DNA of 64,000 nt from an uncultured Nitrosomonadales bacterium (GCA_903858965.1 CAIOKY010000149.1:17282-81281); one strand, 5' to 3'. Counted from the stretch's first letter, positions 1-11,235 are shown. Numbers and translations are program-made. The notes: generated from the sequence alone by a model not told the origin.

Positions 1-356
1 GGTTTAGCATTTTTGTCCGCTGCAACCTGCACGGTACGCGCACGGTCTGCCGCCGAGATGCCGGTAGTCACCCCGCTTGCGGCCTCGATAGACAACGTGA
101 AATTGGTCGCCAGCGGCAAGCCGTTCTCGCGCACCATCAACGGCAGGTTGAGCTGCTTACAATGCATCTCGGTCAGTGTCAGGCAAATCAACCCGCGGCC
201 ATGCCTGGCCATGAAGTTGATCTTTTCCGGCGTGACAAATTCGGCGGCGAACACCAGGTCACCCTCGTTCTCGCGGTCTTCCTCATCGACCAGTACGACC
301 ATGCGTCCGGCGCGTATCTCTTCGATGATTTCCTGTATGGGGGATATTCCAGTCAT
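1..356 (-). CDS. ribB: 3,4-dihydroxy-2-butanone 4-phosphate synthase (RibB or RibBA), N-terminal part, truncated by window edge
   Basis: Reverse strand translates as [62 protein letters not shown], the RibB signature; next to riboflavin synthase and ribD. Confidence 0.93.
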   Translation of the reverse strand, partial: MTGISPIQEIIEEIRAGRMVVLVDEEDRENEGDLVFAAEFVTPEKINFMARHGRGLICLTLTEMHCKQLNLPLMVRENGLPLATNFTLSIEAASGVTTGISAADRARTVQVAADKNAK

Positions 357-368
357 TGGGCTTGTTCT

Positions 369-959
369 CTAATTGGCCGACATCATTCGTTCGACATAGC
401 GCGCGATCATATCCGCTTCAAGGTTGACACGTTTGCCGGCGCGCAAATAATTCAGGTTCGTCATCTGTAGGGTGTGCGGGATCAGGTTCACGCTGAACTC
501 ATTGCCGCTCACTTGGTTGATGGTCAGGCTGACGCCGTTGATCGCAATTGAGCCCTTGACCGCAATGAATTTTGCCAATGCCTGTGGTACGCGCACCACC
601 AGTTTCCAGCTTTCGCCCAGATCGGTGAATGCTACAACTTCGCCCACTCCATCCACGTGGCCGCTGACCAGATGCCCGTCCAGCCGGTCACTCAAGCGCA
701 ACGCCTTTTCCAGATTCACCGGCGCGCCTATTGTATCCAGTCCCTCGGTGCAATTCAGTGTTTCGCGCGACACATCGACGCTAAAGCTGTCGAGAGTATG
801 CGCGACGACTGTCAGGCAAACCCCGTTCACCGCGATACTGTCGCCGCGCTGCACATCGCGCATATCCAAAGTATCGATTGCAATCACCAGACGCAGGCCA
901 CCGTCACGGTCGCTTGCCTGCTTGATACTGCCGATGTCCTCAACGATGCCGCTAAACAT
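369..959 (-). CDS. ribE: Riboflavin synthase, alpha subunit
   Basis: MFSGIVEDIGSI N-terminus and duplicated lumazine-binding domain with GVSLTINQV; rib cluster context. Confidence 0.95.
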   Translation of the reverse strand: MFSGIVEDIGSIKQASDRDGGLRLVIAIDTLDMRDVQRGDSIAVNGVCLTVVAHTLDSFSVDVSRETLNCTEGLDTIGAPVNLEKALRLSDRLDGHLVSGHVDGVGEVVAFTDLGESWKLVVRVPQALAKFIAVKGSIAINGVSLTINQVSGNEFSVNLIPHTLQMTNLNYLRAGKRVNLEADMIARYVERMMSAN

Positions 960-2139
960 TTTCCACCTTCACCATGATGCGCATATCATTCCCAACCTGC
1001 CGCACATCCTGCCACTTGAGATTCACTCGCTGATGCAGACCGGCCAATTCTCCCAGTTGCGCCACGCCGCGCGCCGTGTCGCCCAACAATTGCGGTGCGA
1101 CATACAACAGCAATTCGTCCACCAGTCCTGCGCGCAACATCGCACCATTCAAGGTACTGCCGGCTTCCAGCAACACTTCATTGCAACCGCGCTGCGCCAG
1201 ATCACGCAACATCGCGTTCAAATCCACCTGTCCGTTTTCACCCGCTAGCACACTCACTGCTGCACCCGTTTTTTCCAGAGCTGCAATCTTCTCCATATCG
1301 CGCTCCGCGGTATAGATCAACACATCATCACCTTGCAATACGCGTGCGGTCAGCGGCATGCGCAAACGGCTATCCAGTACCACGCGCAATGGCTGCCGCA
1401 CGGTAGCGTCGGTTTTACGTTCAATTAAGACTTCCAGTACACTATCCTCCGCTTGGCCGCCCTTCCCGCACCCAAGGGCTCCGCCCAACCGTGTCAGGGC
1501 GGCCACATCCCGCACATTCAACTGCGGATCATCCGCCAGCACGGTAGCTATGCCGGTCAACACCGCGCAGGAACGCGCGCGCCAGTGTTGCACATCCAGC
1601 CGTGCCGCCTCGCTGGTGATCCACTTGCTGACTCCGTTCGACAGCGCGGTGCGCCCATCCAGGCTCATCGCGATCTTGCTGCGCAGCCACGGCGTGCCGC
1701 GTGTCATGCGTAAAAAAAAACCAATGTTCAATTCGCGTGCCGCTGCTTCCATCAACCCGACATCAACCGCGATGCCTGCAGCGCGCAACTTCGCGATGCC
1801 CGCGCCTGCCACTTTCGGATTCGGGTCTTGCACCGCAACCACCACACGTGCGACACCCGCAGCGATCAGCGCGTCAGCACAGGGCGGTGTTTTGCCGTGA
1901 TGGCTGCACGGCTCCAGCGTCACATAGGCGGTCGCGCCGCGCGCCTTGTCTCCGGCTTCGCGCAGCGCATACACCTCGGCATGCGGTTCGCCGGCACGCT
2001 GATGCCAGCCGCTGCCAATTATCTTGCCATCTGCCACCAGTACACAGCCCACGCGCGGGTTGGGACTGGTGCTGTACAAACCCTGTTCAGCCAGGCGTAA
2101 CGCCTGCGCCATCCACTGGCTATCCTGGGCAGTAAACAT
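952..2139 (-). CDS. ribD: Bifunctional diaminohydroxyphosphoribosylaminopyrimidine deaminase / 5-amino-6-(5-phosphoribosylamino)uracil reductase
   Basis: HAEVYAL and PCSHHGKTPPC zinc deaminase motifs plus a reductase domain; overlaps ribE. Confidence 0.95.
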   Translation of the reverse strand: MFTAQDSQWMAQALRLAEQGLYSTSPNPRVGCVLVADGKIIGSGWHQRAGEPHAEVYALREAGDKARGATAYVTLEPCSHHGKTPPCADALIAAGVARVVVAVQDPNPKVAGAGIAKLRAAGIAVDVGLMEAAARELNIGFFLRMTRGTPWLRSKIAMSLDGRTALSNGVSKWITSEAARLDVQHWRARSCAVLTGIATVLADDPQLNVRDVAALTRLGGALGCGKGGQAEDSVLEVLIERKTDATVRQPLRVVLDSRLRMPLTARVLQGDDVLIYTAERDMEKIAALEKTGAAVSVLAGENGQVDLNAMLRDLAQRGCNEVLLEAGSTLNGAMLRAGLVDELLLYVAPQLLGDTARGVAQLGELAGLHQRVNLKWQDVRQVGNDMRIMVKVENV

Positions 2140-2630
2140 CAGCTCTTCTTTCGCTGGCTGCTGCTCGCCTTGCGTGCTGGCGACTTGCGCACCGCCTCGA
2201 CGGCTTCGGTAAAATCGCCGACATCCTGAAAACTCTTGTACACCGATGCGAAGCGGATGTAAGCCACCTTGTCGAGCCTGAACAATTCCTTCATCACCAT
2301 CTCGCCGACCTGGCGCGAGCCTATCTCGCGCTCGCCCAAGGCATGGAGTTTCTGCATGACATTGTCTATCGCGGTTTCGACCAGCTCGGCCGACACCGGG
2401 CGCTTGTGCAGCGCACGCTTGAAACTGGTACGCAGTTTTTCCTCGTCAAACTCGCTGCGCATGCCGTTCTGCTTGACCACCTGCGGCATGCGCAATTCCA
2501 CCATCTCGTAAGTGGTAAAGCGTTTGTCGCAAGTCAGACAGCGGCGGCGGCGGCGTATGCTGTCGCCGTCTTCGCTCTCGCGAGTGTCGACTACCTGGGT
2601 CTTATCGCCTTTGCAGAAGGGGCATTTCAT
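2139..2630 (-). CDS. nrdR: Transcriptional repressor NrdR
   Basis: [42 protein letters not shown] zinc ribbon plus ATP-cone. Confidence 0.97.
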   Translation of the reverse strand: MKCPFCKGDKTQVVDTRESEDGDSIRRRRRCLTCDKRFTTYEMVELRMPQVVKQNGMRSEFDEEKLRTSFKRALHKRPVSAELVETAIDNVMQKLHALGEREIGSRQVGEMVMKELFRLDKVAYIRFASVYKSFQDVGDFTEAVEAVRKSPARKASSSQRKKS

Positions 2631-2667
2631 CGAATACCTCTATAAATGTACTGCCAAGGCCGTTCGC

Positions 2668-3915
2668 TCAAACCCCGTAAACCGGGAACTGCGTGGTCAA
2701 CTTCTTCACCTCGACCATCACGCGCGCGATCACCTTGTCATCGTTCGGCGCATCCAGCACATCAGCGATCAGGTGTGCGAGTTTTTCCGCTTCCAGTTCC
2801 TTGAAGCCGCGCGTGGTCATCGCTGGGCTGCCGATGCGTATGCCCGAAGTGACAAACGGTTTTTGCGGATCGTTGGGGATGGCGTTCTTGTTGACGGTGA
2901 TGTGCGCACGGCCCAGCGCGGCTTCGGCGTCCTTGCCGGTGATATGCTTGGCTTGCAGGTCAACCAGGAACACGTGGCTGTCGGTGCGCCCCGACACGAT
3001 GCGCAGACCACGCTCCTGCAACACCTTGGTCATCACGCGCGCGTTGTCGACGACCTGGCGCTGGTAGGCCTTGAATTCCTTGCTCGCCGCTTCCTTCAGC
3101 GCCACCGCCTTGGCCGCGATCACATGCATCAGCGGGCCGCCTTGCAGCGATGGAAAGATCGCCGAGTTCAGCGCCTTCTCGTGCTCGGCCTTGGCGAGTA
3201 TCAAACCACCGCGCGGACCGCGCAACGTCTTGTGTGTCGTGGTCGTGACGAAATCCGCAATACCGACCGGGCTCGGATAGACCCCCGCCGCGATCAAGCC
3301 TGCATAATGCGCCATGTCCACGAACAGGTATGCGCCCACGCTGTCAGCGATAGCACGGAAGCGCTTCCAGTCGATCACCAGTGCGTAGGCCGATGCGCCC
3401 GCGACGATCATCTTTGGCTTGTGTTCGTTGGCCAGACGCTGTACTTCGTCGTAGTCGATCTCTTCCTTGGCGTTGAGGCCATACTGGATCGCGTTGTAAA
3501 GCTTGCCGCTGATGTTCACCGATGCGCCGTGAGTCAGATGGCCGCCGTGCGCCAACGACATGCCGAGTATCGTGTCACCCGGTTTGAGTACGGACGCATA
3601 CACCGCCTGGTTCGCCTGCGAACCGGAATGCGGCTGCACGTTGACATACTCTGCGCCGAACAACGCCTTGGCGCGGTCGATGGCCAGTTGTTCTGCGACA
3701 TCCACATATTCGCAACCACCGTAATAGCGCTTGCCCGGATAGCCCTCGGCATACTTGTTGGTCAGCTTGCTGCCCTGCGCTTCCATCACGGCCGGGCTGG
3801 TGTAATTTTCCGACGCGATCAGCTCGATGTGATCTTCCTGGCGGCGGTTTTCATTCTGTATGGCGACCCACAATTCCGGGTCGGTGACGGCGATAGTGTT
3901 TTTGCTGGAGAACAT
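2668..3915 (-). CDS. glyA: Serine hydroxymethyltransferase
   Basis: [37 protein letters not shown]-lysine motif; start taken at [10 protein letters not shown]. Confidence 0.96.
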   Translation of the reverse strand: MFSSKNTIAVTDPELWVAIQNENRRQEDHIELIASENYTSPAVMEAQGSKLTNKYAEGYPGKRYYGGCEYVDVAEQLAIDRAKALFGAEYVNVQPHSGSQANQAVYASVLKPGDTILGMSLAHGGHLTHGASVNISGKLYNAIQYGLNAKEEIDYDEVQRLANEHKPKMIVAGASAYALVIDWKRFRAIADSVGAYLFVDMAHYAGLIAAGVYPSPVGIADFVTTTTHKTLRGPRGGLILAKAEHEKALNSAIFPSLQGGPLMHVIAAKAVALKEAASKEFKAYQRQVVDNARVMTKVLQERGLRIVSGRTDSHVFLVDLQAKHITGKDAEAALGRAHITVNKNAIPNDPQKPFVTSGIRIGSPAMTTRGFKELEAEKLAHLIADVLDAPNDDKVIARVMVEVKKLTTQFPVYGV

Positions 3916-3998
3916 GGCGCGGTTCCTTAATTGTGAAAACTGGAAAGGCGCGGATTCTACCATGTTGGCCTGCAAGGCCGGTAATGCTTGAAACAAGG

Positions 3999-4029
3999 CA
4001 ACTTCGCCGGGCTACCCCCGGCGAAGTTG
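3999..4029. terminator. Strong hairpin between pmbA and glyA, likely pmbA terminator or glyA leader structure
   Basis: CAACTTCGCCGGG - 5 nt - CCCGGCGAAGTTG, perfect 13-bp inverted repeat. Confidence 0.65.
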
Positions 4030-4119
4030 GTTTGGTCATTCATGTTTCGACATAGCCATTCGACTAGGCTATCAAACGACGATAGCCAAGTCGCTGGTTA
4101 TCAGCGCGAACGGAAAAAA

Positions 4120-5481
4120 TCACCGTCCCGCTACCGTCATCCCTTCCACCAATATCGACCCGCACTGTTTCGATCCCTGCACCAGCACATCGTTGCCGAC
4201 CGCGACGATATTGCGGAACATGTTTTTCAGATTGCCGGCGATGGTGATCTCCTGCACCGGGTATTGAATCTCGCCGTGCTCGACCCAGAAACCCGCCGCG
4301 CCGCGCGAGTAATCGCCGGTGACCTGGTTCACGCCCTGGCCGAGCAACTCGGTGACGAGCAGGCCGCGTCCCATCTGCTTCAGCAGTCCGTTGAAATCCA
4401 GCTCGCCCGATTGAAGGATCAGATTGTGATTACCACCCGCGTTGCCGGTGGTACGCATGCCGAGCTTGCGCGCGGAATAGCTGCCAAGGAAATAACCGCG
4501 CAGCACGCCGTTCTCGACGATGTTGCGGCGTTGCGTCTTCACGCCTTCATCGTCGAACGGGCTGGAAGCCAAGCCTTTGCGGATGTCCGGAATATCGCTG
4601 ATATTGATGTGCGGAGAAAATATCTGCTTGTCCATCTGGTCGAGCAGGAATGAAGATTTGCGGTACAGGCTGCCGCCGCTGACCGCGCCGACAAAACTGC
4701 CCAGCAGACCGGATGCGATAGTCGCTTCAAACAGTACCGGCACTTGCATCGTGGCTATCTGCCGCGCGTTGAGGCGGCGCACGGTACGCTCGGCGGCGAT
4801 GCGCCCGACTTGCTGCGCATCCATCATATCTTTGGCGTCGCGCGCCACGGCGTACCAGTAGTCGCGCTCCATCGCGTCATCCTCTCCGGCGATCACCGCG
4901 CAACTGAGGCTGTGCCGCGATGAGGGGAAGCCGCCGATAAAACCCAAACTATTGACAGTGATGAATTGTGCTTCATGCAGGTTGACGGTCGCACCTTCGG
5001 AATTGTTGATGCGTTTGTCCGCATCCAGCGCGGCTTGCTCGCATCGTTTGGCCAACTCTATCGCCGCATCGACCGGCAAATCCCACGGGTGATACAAGTC
5101 CATGTCGGGGAAATCGCGCGCCAGCATGTCTTCATCGGGCAGGCCGGAGCAATCATCCTTGGCGGTATAGCGCGCGATCGACAGCGCGGCGTCCACGGTG
5201 TCGCGCACTGCTTGCGGCGTAAAGTCCGAGGTGCTGGCATTGCCGCGTTGCTGGCCAAGATAGACCGTGACGCTCAGGCCTTTGTCGCGGTTGTATTCAA
5301 TGGTCTCGACTTCGCCATGGCGCACCGTGACGCCCTGGCCGAAGCCGACCGATACGTCGGCGGAAGCGGCCGATGCGCCGCGCTGTTTGGCGTAGTCCAG
5401 CATGTCCTGCGCGATGTTGCGCAGGTTGTCTGTGGTATGGGAAAAACGGGGTGCGGAAGTTGCCAGAGTATTCATAAGCAA
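4120..5481 (-). CDS. pmbA: Metalloprotease PmbA (TldE)
   Basis: GxxxxVRHGEVETIEYNRDKGLSVTVYLG and C-terminal GNLKNMFRNIVAVGND. Confidence 0.93.
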   Translation of the reverse strand: MLMNTLATSAPRFSHTTDNLRNIAQDMLDYAKQRGASAASADVSVGFGQGVTVRHGEVETIEYNRDKGLSVTVYLGQQRGNASTSDFTPQAVRDTVDAALSIARYTAKDDCSGLPDEDMLARDFPDMDLYHPWDLPVDAAIELAKRCEQAALDADKRINNSEGATVNLHEAQFITVNSLGFIGGFPSSRHSLSCAVIAGEDDAMERDYWYAVARDAKDMMDAQQVGRIAAERTVRRLNARQIATMQVPVLFEATIASGLLGSFVGAVSGGSLYRKSSFLLDQMDKQIFSPHINISDIPDIRKGLASSPFDDEGVKTQRRNIVENGVLRGYFLGSYSARKLGMRTTGNAGGNHNLILQSGELDFNGLLKQMGRGLLVTELLGQGVNQVTGDYSRGAAGFWVEHGEIQYPVQEITIAGNLKNMFRNIVAVGNDVLVQGSKQCGSILVEGMTVAGR

Positions 5482-5600
5482 AGCGGATGATTAGCGAAAG
5501 GCGGTATCATAGCAGCATCGCCCCAACTCATTAAGACCCGGCTCATTCAAAGACCGTGGCCATTAAGAATGGGCTCAGCAACGCCAAATAGATCACTGTT

Positions 5601-6311
5601 ATGAACAAAGACAAAAAAGACCAAGACGAACCGCTGCATATCCATCTGGGTGATGACGAAGACGAAGATGTACATGACGACGTTGAGATAGATGATGGCG
5701 ATGAATATGATGATGACGGCGTGGAAGTCATCCGGCCCCATGGGCCAGGTTCCCAGACACGCAATATAAACAGCTCTTCTACACGGGGACGCGGCCTGCG
5801 CAACCAGCCTGTGCTGGATGAGGAGGAAGAGCTTCCGCCCAGCAAGACCAAGATCAAGAAGCAGATGCACGAGTTGCGCGACCTTGGCAAGGAATTGACC
5901 GAGCTGGGCAAGGATCAGCTCGCGCAGCTCGACATCCCGGAAAACCTGCGCGATGCGATACGCGAGATAAAGAACATCAACTCTTTCGGCGCGCGGCGCC
6001 GCCAGATGCAATACATCGGCAAACTGATGCGCGACGTGGATACCGCACCGATACTCGCCAAGCTGGATGTGTGGAAGGGCAAGTCGCAACATCACATCGC
6101 CTATACCCACCAGTTGGAACGCTGGCGCGACCGGCTAATGGAAAATGACAACGCTTTGACCGAACTGCTCGCCGCCCATCCGGGCGCTGACGCGCAACGC
6201 CTGCGCACGCTGGTACGCAATGCGCAGAAGGAAATGGAAGCCGGCAAGCCTCCTAAAAACTATCGTGAAATCTTTCAGGTACTACGTGAAATCATCCCCG
6301 AACCAACCTAG
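5601..6311 (+). CDS. yjgA: Ribosome biogenesis factor YjgA (DarP, DUF615) with an acidic N-terminal extension
   Basis: PPSKTKIKKQMHELRDLGKELTELGKDQL and RRQMQYIGKLMRDVD. Confidence 0.9.
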   Translation: MNKDKKDQDEPLHIHLGDDEDEDVHDDVEIDDGDEYDDDGVEVIRPHGPGSQTRNINSSSTRGRGLRNQPVLDEEEELPPSKTKIKKQMHELRDLGKELTELGKDQLAQLDIPENLRDAIREIKNINSFGARRRQMQYIGKLMRDVDTAPILAKLDVWKGKSQHHIAYTHQLERWRDRLMENDNALTELLAAHPGADAQRLRTLVRNAQKEMEAGKPPKNYREIFQVLREIIPEPT

Positions 6312-6318
6312 AGAAAAT

Positions 6319-6984
6319 ATGGCCAGCAACTCTACCCCGATAATCCTACAAACCGGTAATCAACCACAACACAGCATCATCTGGCTACATGGACTGGGCG
6401 CGGACGGACATGACTTCGTGCCCATCGCCGAAGAACTGGTGCTTCCCGTCGCGGTGCGTTATATCTTCCCGCATGCGCCGATGCGCCCGGTCACGGTCAA
6501 TGGCGGATTCGTGATGCGCGCCTGGTACGACATCACCGGGCAAAACATAGATGCACAACAGGATGCGACTGGAATCCGTGCTTCGCAATTACTGGTGGAA
6601 GGTCTCATTGCACAAGAAGTGGCACACGGCATCGCACCGCACAATATCTTCCTGGCCGGATTTTCCCAGGGCGGGGCCATCGCACTGCACACCGCGCTGC
6701 GCCAAGCCGTCCCGCTGGGCGGCGTACTGGCGCTCTCCACTTATTTGCCATTGGCGGAACGTGCACCTGCCGAATTGGTGGAGCAGAGCAAAGTGACTCC
6801 AGTTTTTATGGCGCACGGACGCAGCGATCCTGTCGTGCCTTATGCGCTGGGCGTTGCTTCAAGAGACGCGTTACTGAAATTCGGTTACACGGTGGCGTGG
6901 CGCGAATACGCGATGCAACATTCGGTGTGTGAGGAAGAGCTGCGGGATATTTCGGCCTGGCTGCAGCGGCAGATCGAATCGTGA
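6319..6984 (+). CDS. Phospholipase/carboxylesterase family alpha/beta hydrolase
   Basis: IWLHGLGADGHDF, GFSQGGAIALH nucleophile elbow, HGRSDPVVP; start at MASNSTP. Confidence 0.9.
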   Translation: MASNSTPIILQTGNQPQHSIIWLHGLGADGHDFVPIAEELVLPVAVRYIFPHAPMRPVTVNGGFVMRAWYDITGQNIDAQQDATGIRASQLLVEGLIAQEVAHGIAPHNIFLAGFSQGGAIALHTALRQAVPLGGVLALSTYLPLAERAPAELVEQSKVTPVFMAHGRSDPVVPYALGVASRDALLKFGYTVAWREYAMQHSVCEEELRDISAWLQRQIES

Positions 6985-7006
6985 AGATGGAGAGCCTGGC
7001 TCCCTG

Positions 7007-8572
7007 CTACATTTCCTCGTCCTCACTGGCTTCCTGCACGACAAAGCGGAATTTTGCCAAATCGTAATCGAGGCCTTTTTCCTGCAATCCGTTGGGCATC
7101 AGCAGATAGGTTTTCCCGTCCAGCTGGATCTGCAGGCTGCGGCCCGGTGAAAACGTATCGGCCCTTAACAACAATTGGGCCTCGCCGGTCTCATCGTTCT
7201 GCCTTCCGTAAAGCCACAGCGCGGGCTGGCCGTTTTCGATTGCGCCGCCGGGCACTTTATTCTGATTTAAGACTACACCGGCTATGTGATTGGACAATAT
7301 TTCCGCGCCCACCCGCAACTGGTTCTTCGCATCATCGCGCACCAACCGCCGCACCAACCGCCGCACCACCGCGACACCCCAATGCGGCAGTCCCTCCGGC
7401 TGTATCCCCAGCAAACTGCCGATACCGATGACGCCACTCCCCTTGACAGGGATCACGGTGCTGAATCCACCGGCACTGATTTCCTCGGTCACCCAATGCG
7501 CAAGTTCTTCTTCCCCTGCACCGAAATTCAGGCCTGCTCCGATGCGTTCGATTATCTTGTCGAAACTGTCCACCGCGTTCAGCGTGACATTGGCCATGCG
7601 CCGCGTATTACGCCTAACCGGCGGTGCAATCACATAATTCAGGATGTACTGGACAGCATTTTTGACCACATCCGCTTCATAGCTTCCGCCCAGATTGATA
7701 TCGTCCGGAACGATATTTTTCTTCAGCACCTTCATAAAATCTTCCAGCTTGGCCTGCATCCCCGGCATGGCGATAAAGCGCATCGCGGGATGCGTCGTTG
7801 CCCCCATGTTGATGCGCGTCGGTTCGGCCGGGCGATTTAAATCGAAACTGAGCCGGCTGTTCTGGCCGACCTCGGTATGGATATCTATGGCCGCACGGTA
7901 ATGAGCCACGATACGTTCTGTCAGATGTATATATAGTGGACTCAGCGCACTGAGTCCACTGTCATACCAGGCCATCAGGCATCCGACCTCAAGCTTCACC
8001 GTCGTATCGCCTATCAAACCCTGATACAGGCTGACCGGCGTATCCAGGTAGCGCAGCTGTTCGGCATGCTTGTAAAGCAGCGCAAGATTCGCCCAGATCG
8101 CGTTATCGACCTGGCCGTAGTGTGCGCAGACATATTTGAGGTGCCACGTCGTGGCATGTACCGCGCGGGCAGTCAGCAGCGGCACTTGCGCCTTGATGGC
8201 GCTGCTGCCTCTTTCGCCGTTGCAATAGGCAGTGAACAGCTTGAAATAAGCGTGGGCAATATGGCGCGACCAATTACCCAGCGCCAGCCAAAGACGGTTT
8301 TCCTGGAATTTATTTATTTCGAACGGCGTAAAATACTCGCGCACCAGCTTGCGCATATAAGGCTGCGCGGCATCGTCGAACAGGCGCAGCACGGCAAGAT
8401 GATGATCCAGCTTGAAGTCGTCGGTATGTACCGATACCAACTCTATCAACTCGGTCAGCTCCGCGAGCGACCTGAATGCGTCATTCTTCGGCAGGTCATC
8501 CAACAATGCCTGCGCAGATTTGATGTCCGCGATAGGATTATCAGATTTTTTGCCGAATAATGTAGAAAGCAT
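7007..8572 (-). CDS. Conserved hypothetical protein
   Basis: Long ORF starting MLSTLFGKKSDNPIADIKSAQ; no recognised catalytic motif. Confidence 0.7.
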   Translation of the reverse strand: MLSTLFGKKSDNPIADIKSAQALLDDLPKNDAFRSLAELTELIELVSVHTDDFKLDHHLAVLRLFDDAAQPYMRKLVREYFTPFEINKFQENRLWLALGNWSRHIAHAYFKLFTAYCNGERGSSAIKAQVPLLTARAVHATTWHLKYVCAHYGQVDNAIWANLALLYKHAEQLRYLDTPVSLYQGLIGDTTVKLEVGCLMAWYDSGLSALSPLYIHLTERIVAHYRAAIDIHTEVGQNSRLSFDLNRPAEPTRINMGATTHPAMRFIAMPGMQAKLEDFMKVLKKNIVPDDINLGGSYEADVVKNAVQYILNYVIAPPVRRNTRRMANVTLNAVDSFDKIIERIGAGLNFGAGEEELAHWVTEEISAGGFSTVIPVKGSGVIGIGSLLGIQPEGLPHWGVAVVRRLVRRLVRDDAKNQLRVGAEILSNHIAGVVLNQNKVPGGAIENGQPALWLYGRQNDETGEAQLLLRADTFSPGRSLQIQLDGKTYLLMPNGLQEKGLDYDLAKFRFVVQEASEDEEM

Positions 8573-8632
8573 TCCCCGCTCCTTGAAAAAACCAATTACT
8601 TGCACACAACCTAATGAAACCACAAAATCCCT

Positions 8633-9391
8633 GTGGTGAACAGTACCCAAAGGACCGACTTGATCCCCTGGTTAAGCGATAACGCCCCATTTCCGCCTGT
8701 CGAACGCGCACTGCGTTCGCCCAACGGCTTGCTTGCGGCGGGCGGCGACCTCTCCGTGTCGCGCCTGCTGGAAGCCTACCGCCACGGAATATTTCCGTGG
8801 TTCAATCCCGGCGAGCCGATATTATGGTGGAGTCCCGATCCGCGCATGGTGCTGCTTCCGGGCGAGTTCAAAATCTCGCGCTCGCTGGCCAAAGTATTGC
8901 GCAACTCATCTTATGAAGTACGCACCGACACCGTCTTTGAGCAGGTGATGCGCAACTGCGCCGCGCCGCGCACCGACCATCAGGGAGGTCATCATGGCAC
9001 ATGGATACAGGAAGACATGATCAAGGCATATTGCGCATTGCATCGGCAGGGTTATGCGCATTCGGTCGAAACCTGGATGAACGGCAAACTCGTCGGTGGA
9101 TTGTATGGTATCTGTATCGGCCACATGTTCTATGGCGAATCCATGTTCAGCCATGCCAGCAATGCCTCCAAGATCGCGCTGGCCCATCTCACCAGGCAAT
9201 TTGAGCGCTGGCAGCTCGGCCATGCTACCGGGCCTGGAACAGGTATGATCGATTGCCAGATGAATACGGCTCATCTTGCCTCGCTCGGTGCGGGCGAGAT
9301 CCCGCGCAGCGAATTTATCGCACGGCTGCAAGAATTGGTACACTGTGCGCCGATAACCGACTGGCAATTCGACACGGACCTTTTTAGATGA
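8633..9391 (+). CDS. aat: Leucyl/phenylalanyl-tRNA--protein transferase
   Basis: [40 protein letters not shown] and [13 protein letters not shown]. Confidence 0.97.
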   Translation: MVNSTQRTDLIPWLSDNAPFPPVERALRSPNGLLAAGGDLSVSRLLEAYRHGIFPWFNPGEPILWWSPDPRMVLLPGEFKISRSLAKVLRNSSYEVRTDTVFEQVMRNCAAPRTDHQGGHHGTWIQEDMIKAYCALHRQGYAHSVETWMNGKLVGGLYGICIGHMFYGESMFSHASNASKIALAHLTRQFERWQLGHATGPGTGMIDCQMNTAHLASLGAGEIPRSEFIARLQELVHCAPITDWQFDTDLFR

Positions 9392-10134
9392 GCTTCCTCA
9401 ACGACATTCCGCTCTCCGCGCTGCAGTTTTATCTGACCGCGCCCTATCCGTGCAGCTACCTGCCCGGCCTGCAAGCGCGCTCCCAGGTCGCCACCCCGGC
9501 CTTGCTGATCAACACGCAAGTGTATTCCGAACTGGTGCAACACGGCTTCCGGCGCAGCGGAACCTACACTTATCGTCCGCAGTGCGACAGCTGTCACGCC
9601 TGTGTGCCACTGCGCGTCCTGGCAAAACAATTCAAGGCCAACCGCTCGCAACGGCGCGCCTGGAAGCAACACGCCAATCTCGAAGCCACGCTCCACCCGC
9701 TGCAGGACCAGCCTGAATATTACGACCTTTACCAACGCTATCAGCGCACACGACACAAGGATGGCGGCATGGACAATGACGACCGCGAGTCATATCACAA
9801 CTTCTTGCTGCAAAGCCACGTCGATTCGCTGCTGGTGGAATTCCGCGAGCAAGGCATATTGCGCATGGTCAGCGTGATCGACTTGCTCAGCGATGGCCTG
9901 TCTTCGGTATATACCTTCTACGAACCCGATCTGCCACGTGCACGCCTGGGTGTTTACAACGTGCTTTGGCAAATCGAGCTATGCCGCAAACTCGATCTGG
10001 ACTTCATCTATCTCGGTTACTGGATCGAACACAGCCGCAAAATGGCTTACAAGACCGAATACCGGCCCTCACAGGGCTTGTCGGACGGGATATGGCACGA
10101 CCTTGACCTAAAAAAAACTAGCGGGCAATCCTGA
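9388..10134 (+). CDS. bpt: Aspartate/glutamate leucyltransferase (arginyl-tRNA-protein transferase family)
   Basis: [45 protein letters not shown]. Confidence 0.95.
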   Translation: MSFLNDIPLSALQFYLTAPYPCSYLPGLQARSQVATPALLINTQVYSELVQHGFRRSGTYTYRPQCDSCHACVPLRVLAKQFKANRSQRRAWKQHANLEATLHPLQDQPEYYDLYQRYQRTRHKDGGMDNDDRESYHNFLLQSHVDSLLVEFREQGILRMVSVIDLLSDGLSSVYTFYEPDLPRARLGVYNVLWQIELCRKLDLDFIYLGYWIEHSRKMAYKTEYRPSQGLSDGIWHDLDLKKTSGQS

Positions 10135-10136
10135 AC

Positions 10137-11153
10137 GTGTTTTCATTGCTCCGTCCCGCGCTGTTACATCTCGACCCGGAAGCCGCGCATCACTTCACGC
10201 TGAACAGCCTGAATATCCTGCACACATTGGGCTTGAATGGCATCATCGCGCATCACATCCCGAACGACCGGCGCACTGTGATGGGCCTGAAATTTCCCAA
10301 TCCGGTCGGCCTTGCCGCGGGGTTGGACAAAAATGGCGGATACATAGACAGTCTGGCGGCACTCGGTTTCGGCTTCATCGAGATCGGTACCGTCACACCG
10401 CTGCCACAGCCAGGCAATCCCAAGCCGCGCCTGTTCCGCCTGCCGCAAGCCAGCGCGATCATCAATCGCATGGGCTTCAACAACGATGGTGTGGATGCGC
10501 TCATCGCAAACGTGGAACGCGCCCGGTATCGCGGCATATTGGGCATCAACATCGGCAAGAACGCCGCCACCCCCATCGAGCGGGCGGCGGATGATTACCT
10601 GCTCTGCCTGCGCAAGGTGTATGCGTACGCCAGCTACATCACCGTCAATATCTCCTCACCGAACACAAAAAACCTGCGCCAGTTGCAGGACGAAGACGCG
10701 CTTAATGATCTGCTTGCCCAACTCAAAACCGAACAGCAGAAACTCGCCGATACCCATGGCAAGTACGTGCCCATCGCACTGAAGATCGCTCCGGATCTGG
10801 ACAACGGGCAGATTGCGCAGATCGCCCGCCTGCTGATGCAGCATCACATCGACGGCGTGATCGCCACCAACACCACATTGTCGCGCGATGGTGTGGAGAA
10901 CCTGCCGCATGGCGCGGAAACTGGCGGCCTGAGCGGTGCGCCGCTACGCGAAAAATCCACCGCGGTGATCCGCCGGCTTGCTGCCGAACTGAAGGGCACC
11001 CTCCCCATCATCGGTGTCGGCGGCATCCTGAGCGGAGCCGATGCGGCAGAAAAGATCCAGGCCGGTGCCTCGCTGGTGCAGATCTACAGCGGGCTGATCT
11101 ATCGCGGCCCGGCACTGGTCAGCGATGCCTGCACCGCTATCCGCACTCCGTGA
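10137..11153 (+). CDS. pyrD: Dihydroorotate dehydrogenase (quinone)
   Basis: [39 protein letters not shown] start. Confidence 0.96.
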   Translation: MFSLLRPALLHLDPEAAHHFTLNSLNILHTLGLNGIIAHHIPNDRRTVMGLKFPNPVGLAAGLDKNGGYIDSLAALGFGFIEIGTVTPLPQPGNPKPRLFRLPQASAIINRMGFNNDGVDALIANVERARYRGILGINIGKNAATPIERAADDYLLCLRKVYAYASYITVNISSPNTKNLRQLQDEDALNDLLAQLKTEQQKLADTHGKYVPIALKIAPDLDNGQIAQIARLLMQHHIDGVIATNTTLSRDGVENLPHGAETGGLSGAPLREKSTAVIRRLAAELKGTLPIIGVGGILSGADAAEKIQAGASLVQIYSGLIYRGPALVSDACTAIRTP

Positions 11154-11188
11154 CCGGTAGTCCACATCGGGTTAAGGCAGTGTCATTG

Positions 11189-11235
11189 ACATTAGTTCTA
11201 ATTAGAATTATTATAGTTCTAACTAGAACTAATGT
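11189..11235. promoter_or_regulatory. Tandem palindromic operator at the start of the MarR gene
   Basis: ACATTAGTTCTAATTAGAATTATTATAGTTCTAACTAGAACTAATGT: 12-bp outer arms plus two internal palindromes (TTCTAATTAGAA and AGTTCTA-AC-TAGAACT), centres about 21 bp apart. Confidence 0.75.

Noticed and set aside
2512-3930. 472-aa plus-strand ORF
   Set aside because: Antisense to glyA, which has unmistakable SHMT motifs; a long open antisense frame is a product of GC-rich codon usage.
7340-7370. Short tandem repeat CACCAACCGCCG x2
   Set aside because: In-frame RRLV duplication within a coding gene; too short to call a repeat element or CRISPR.
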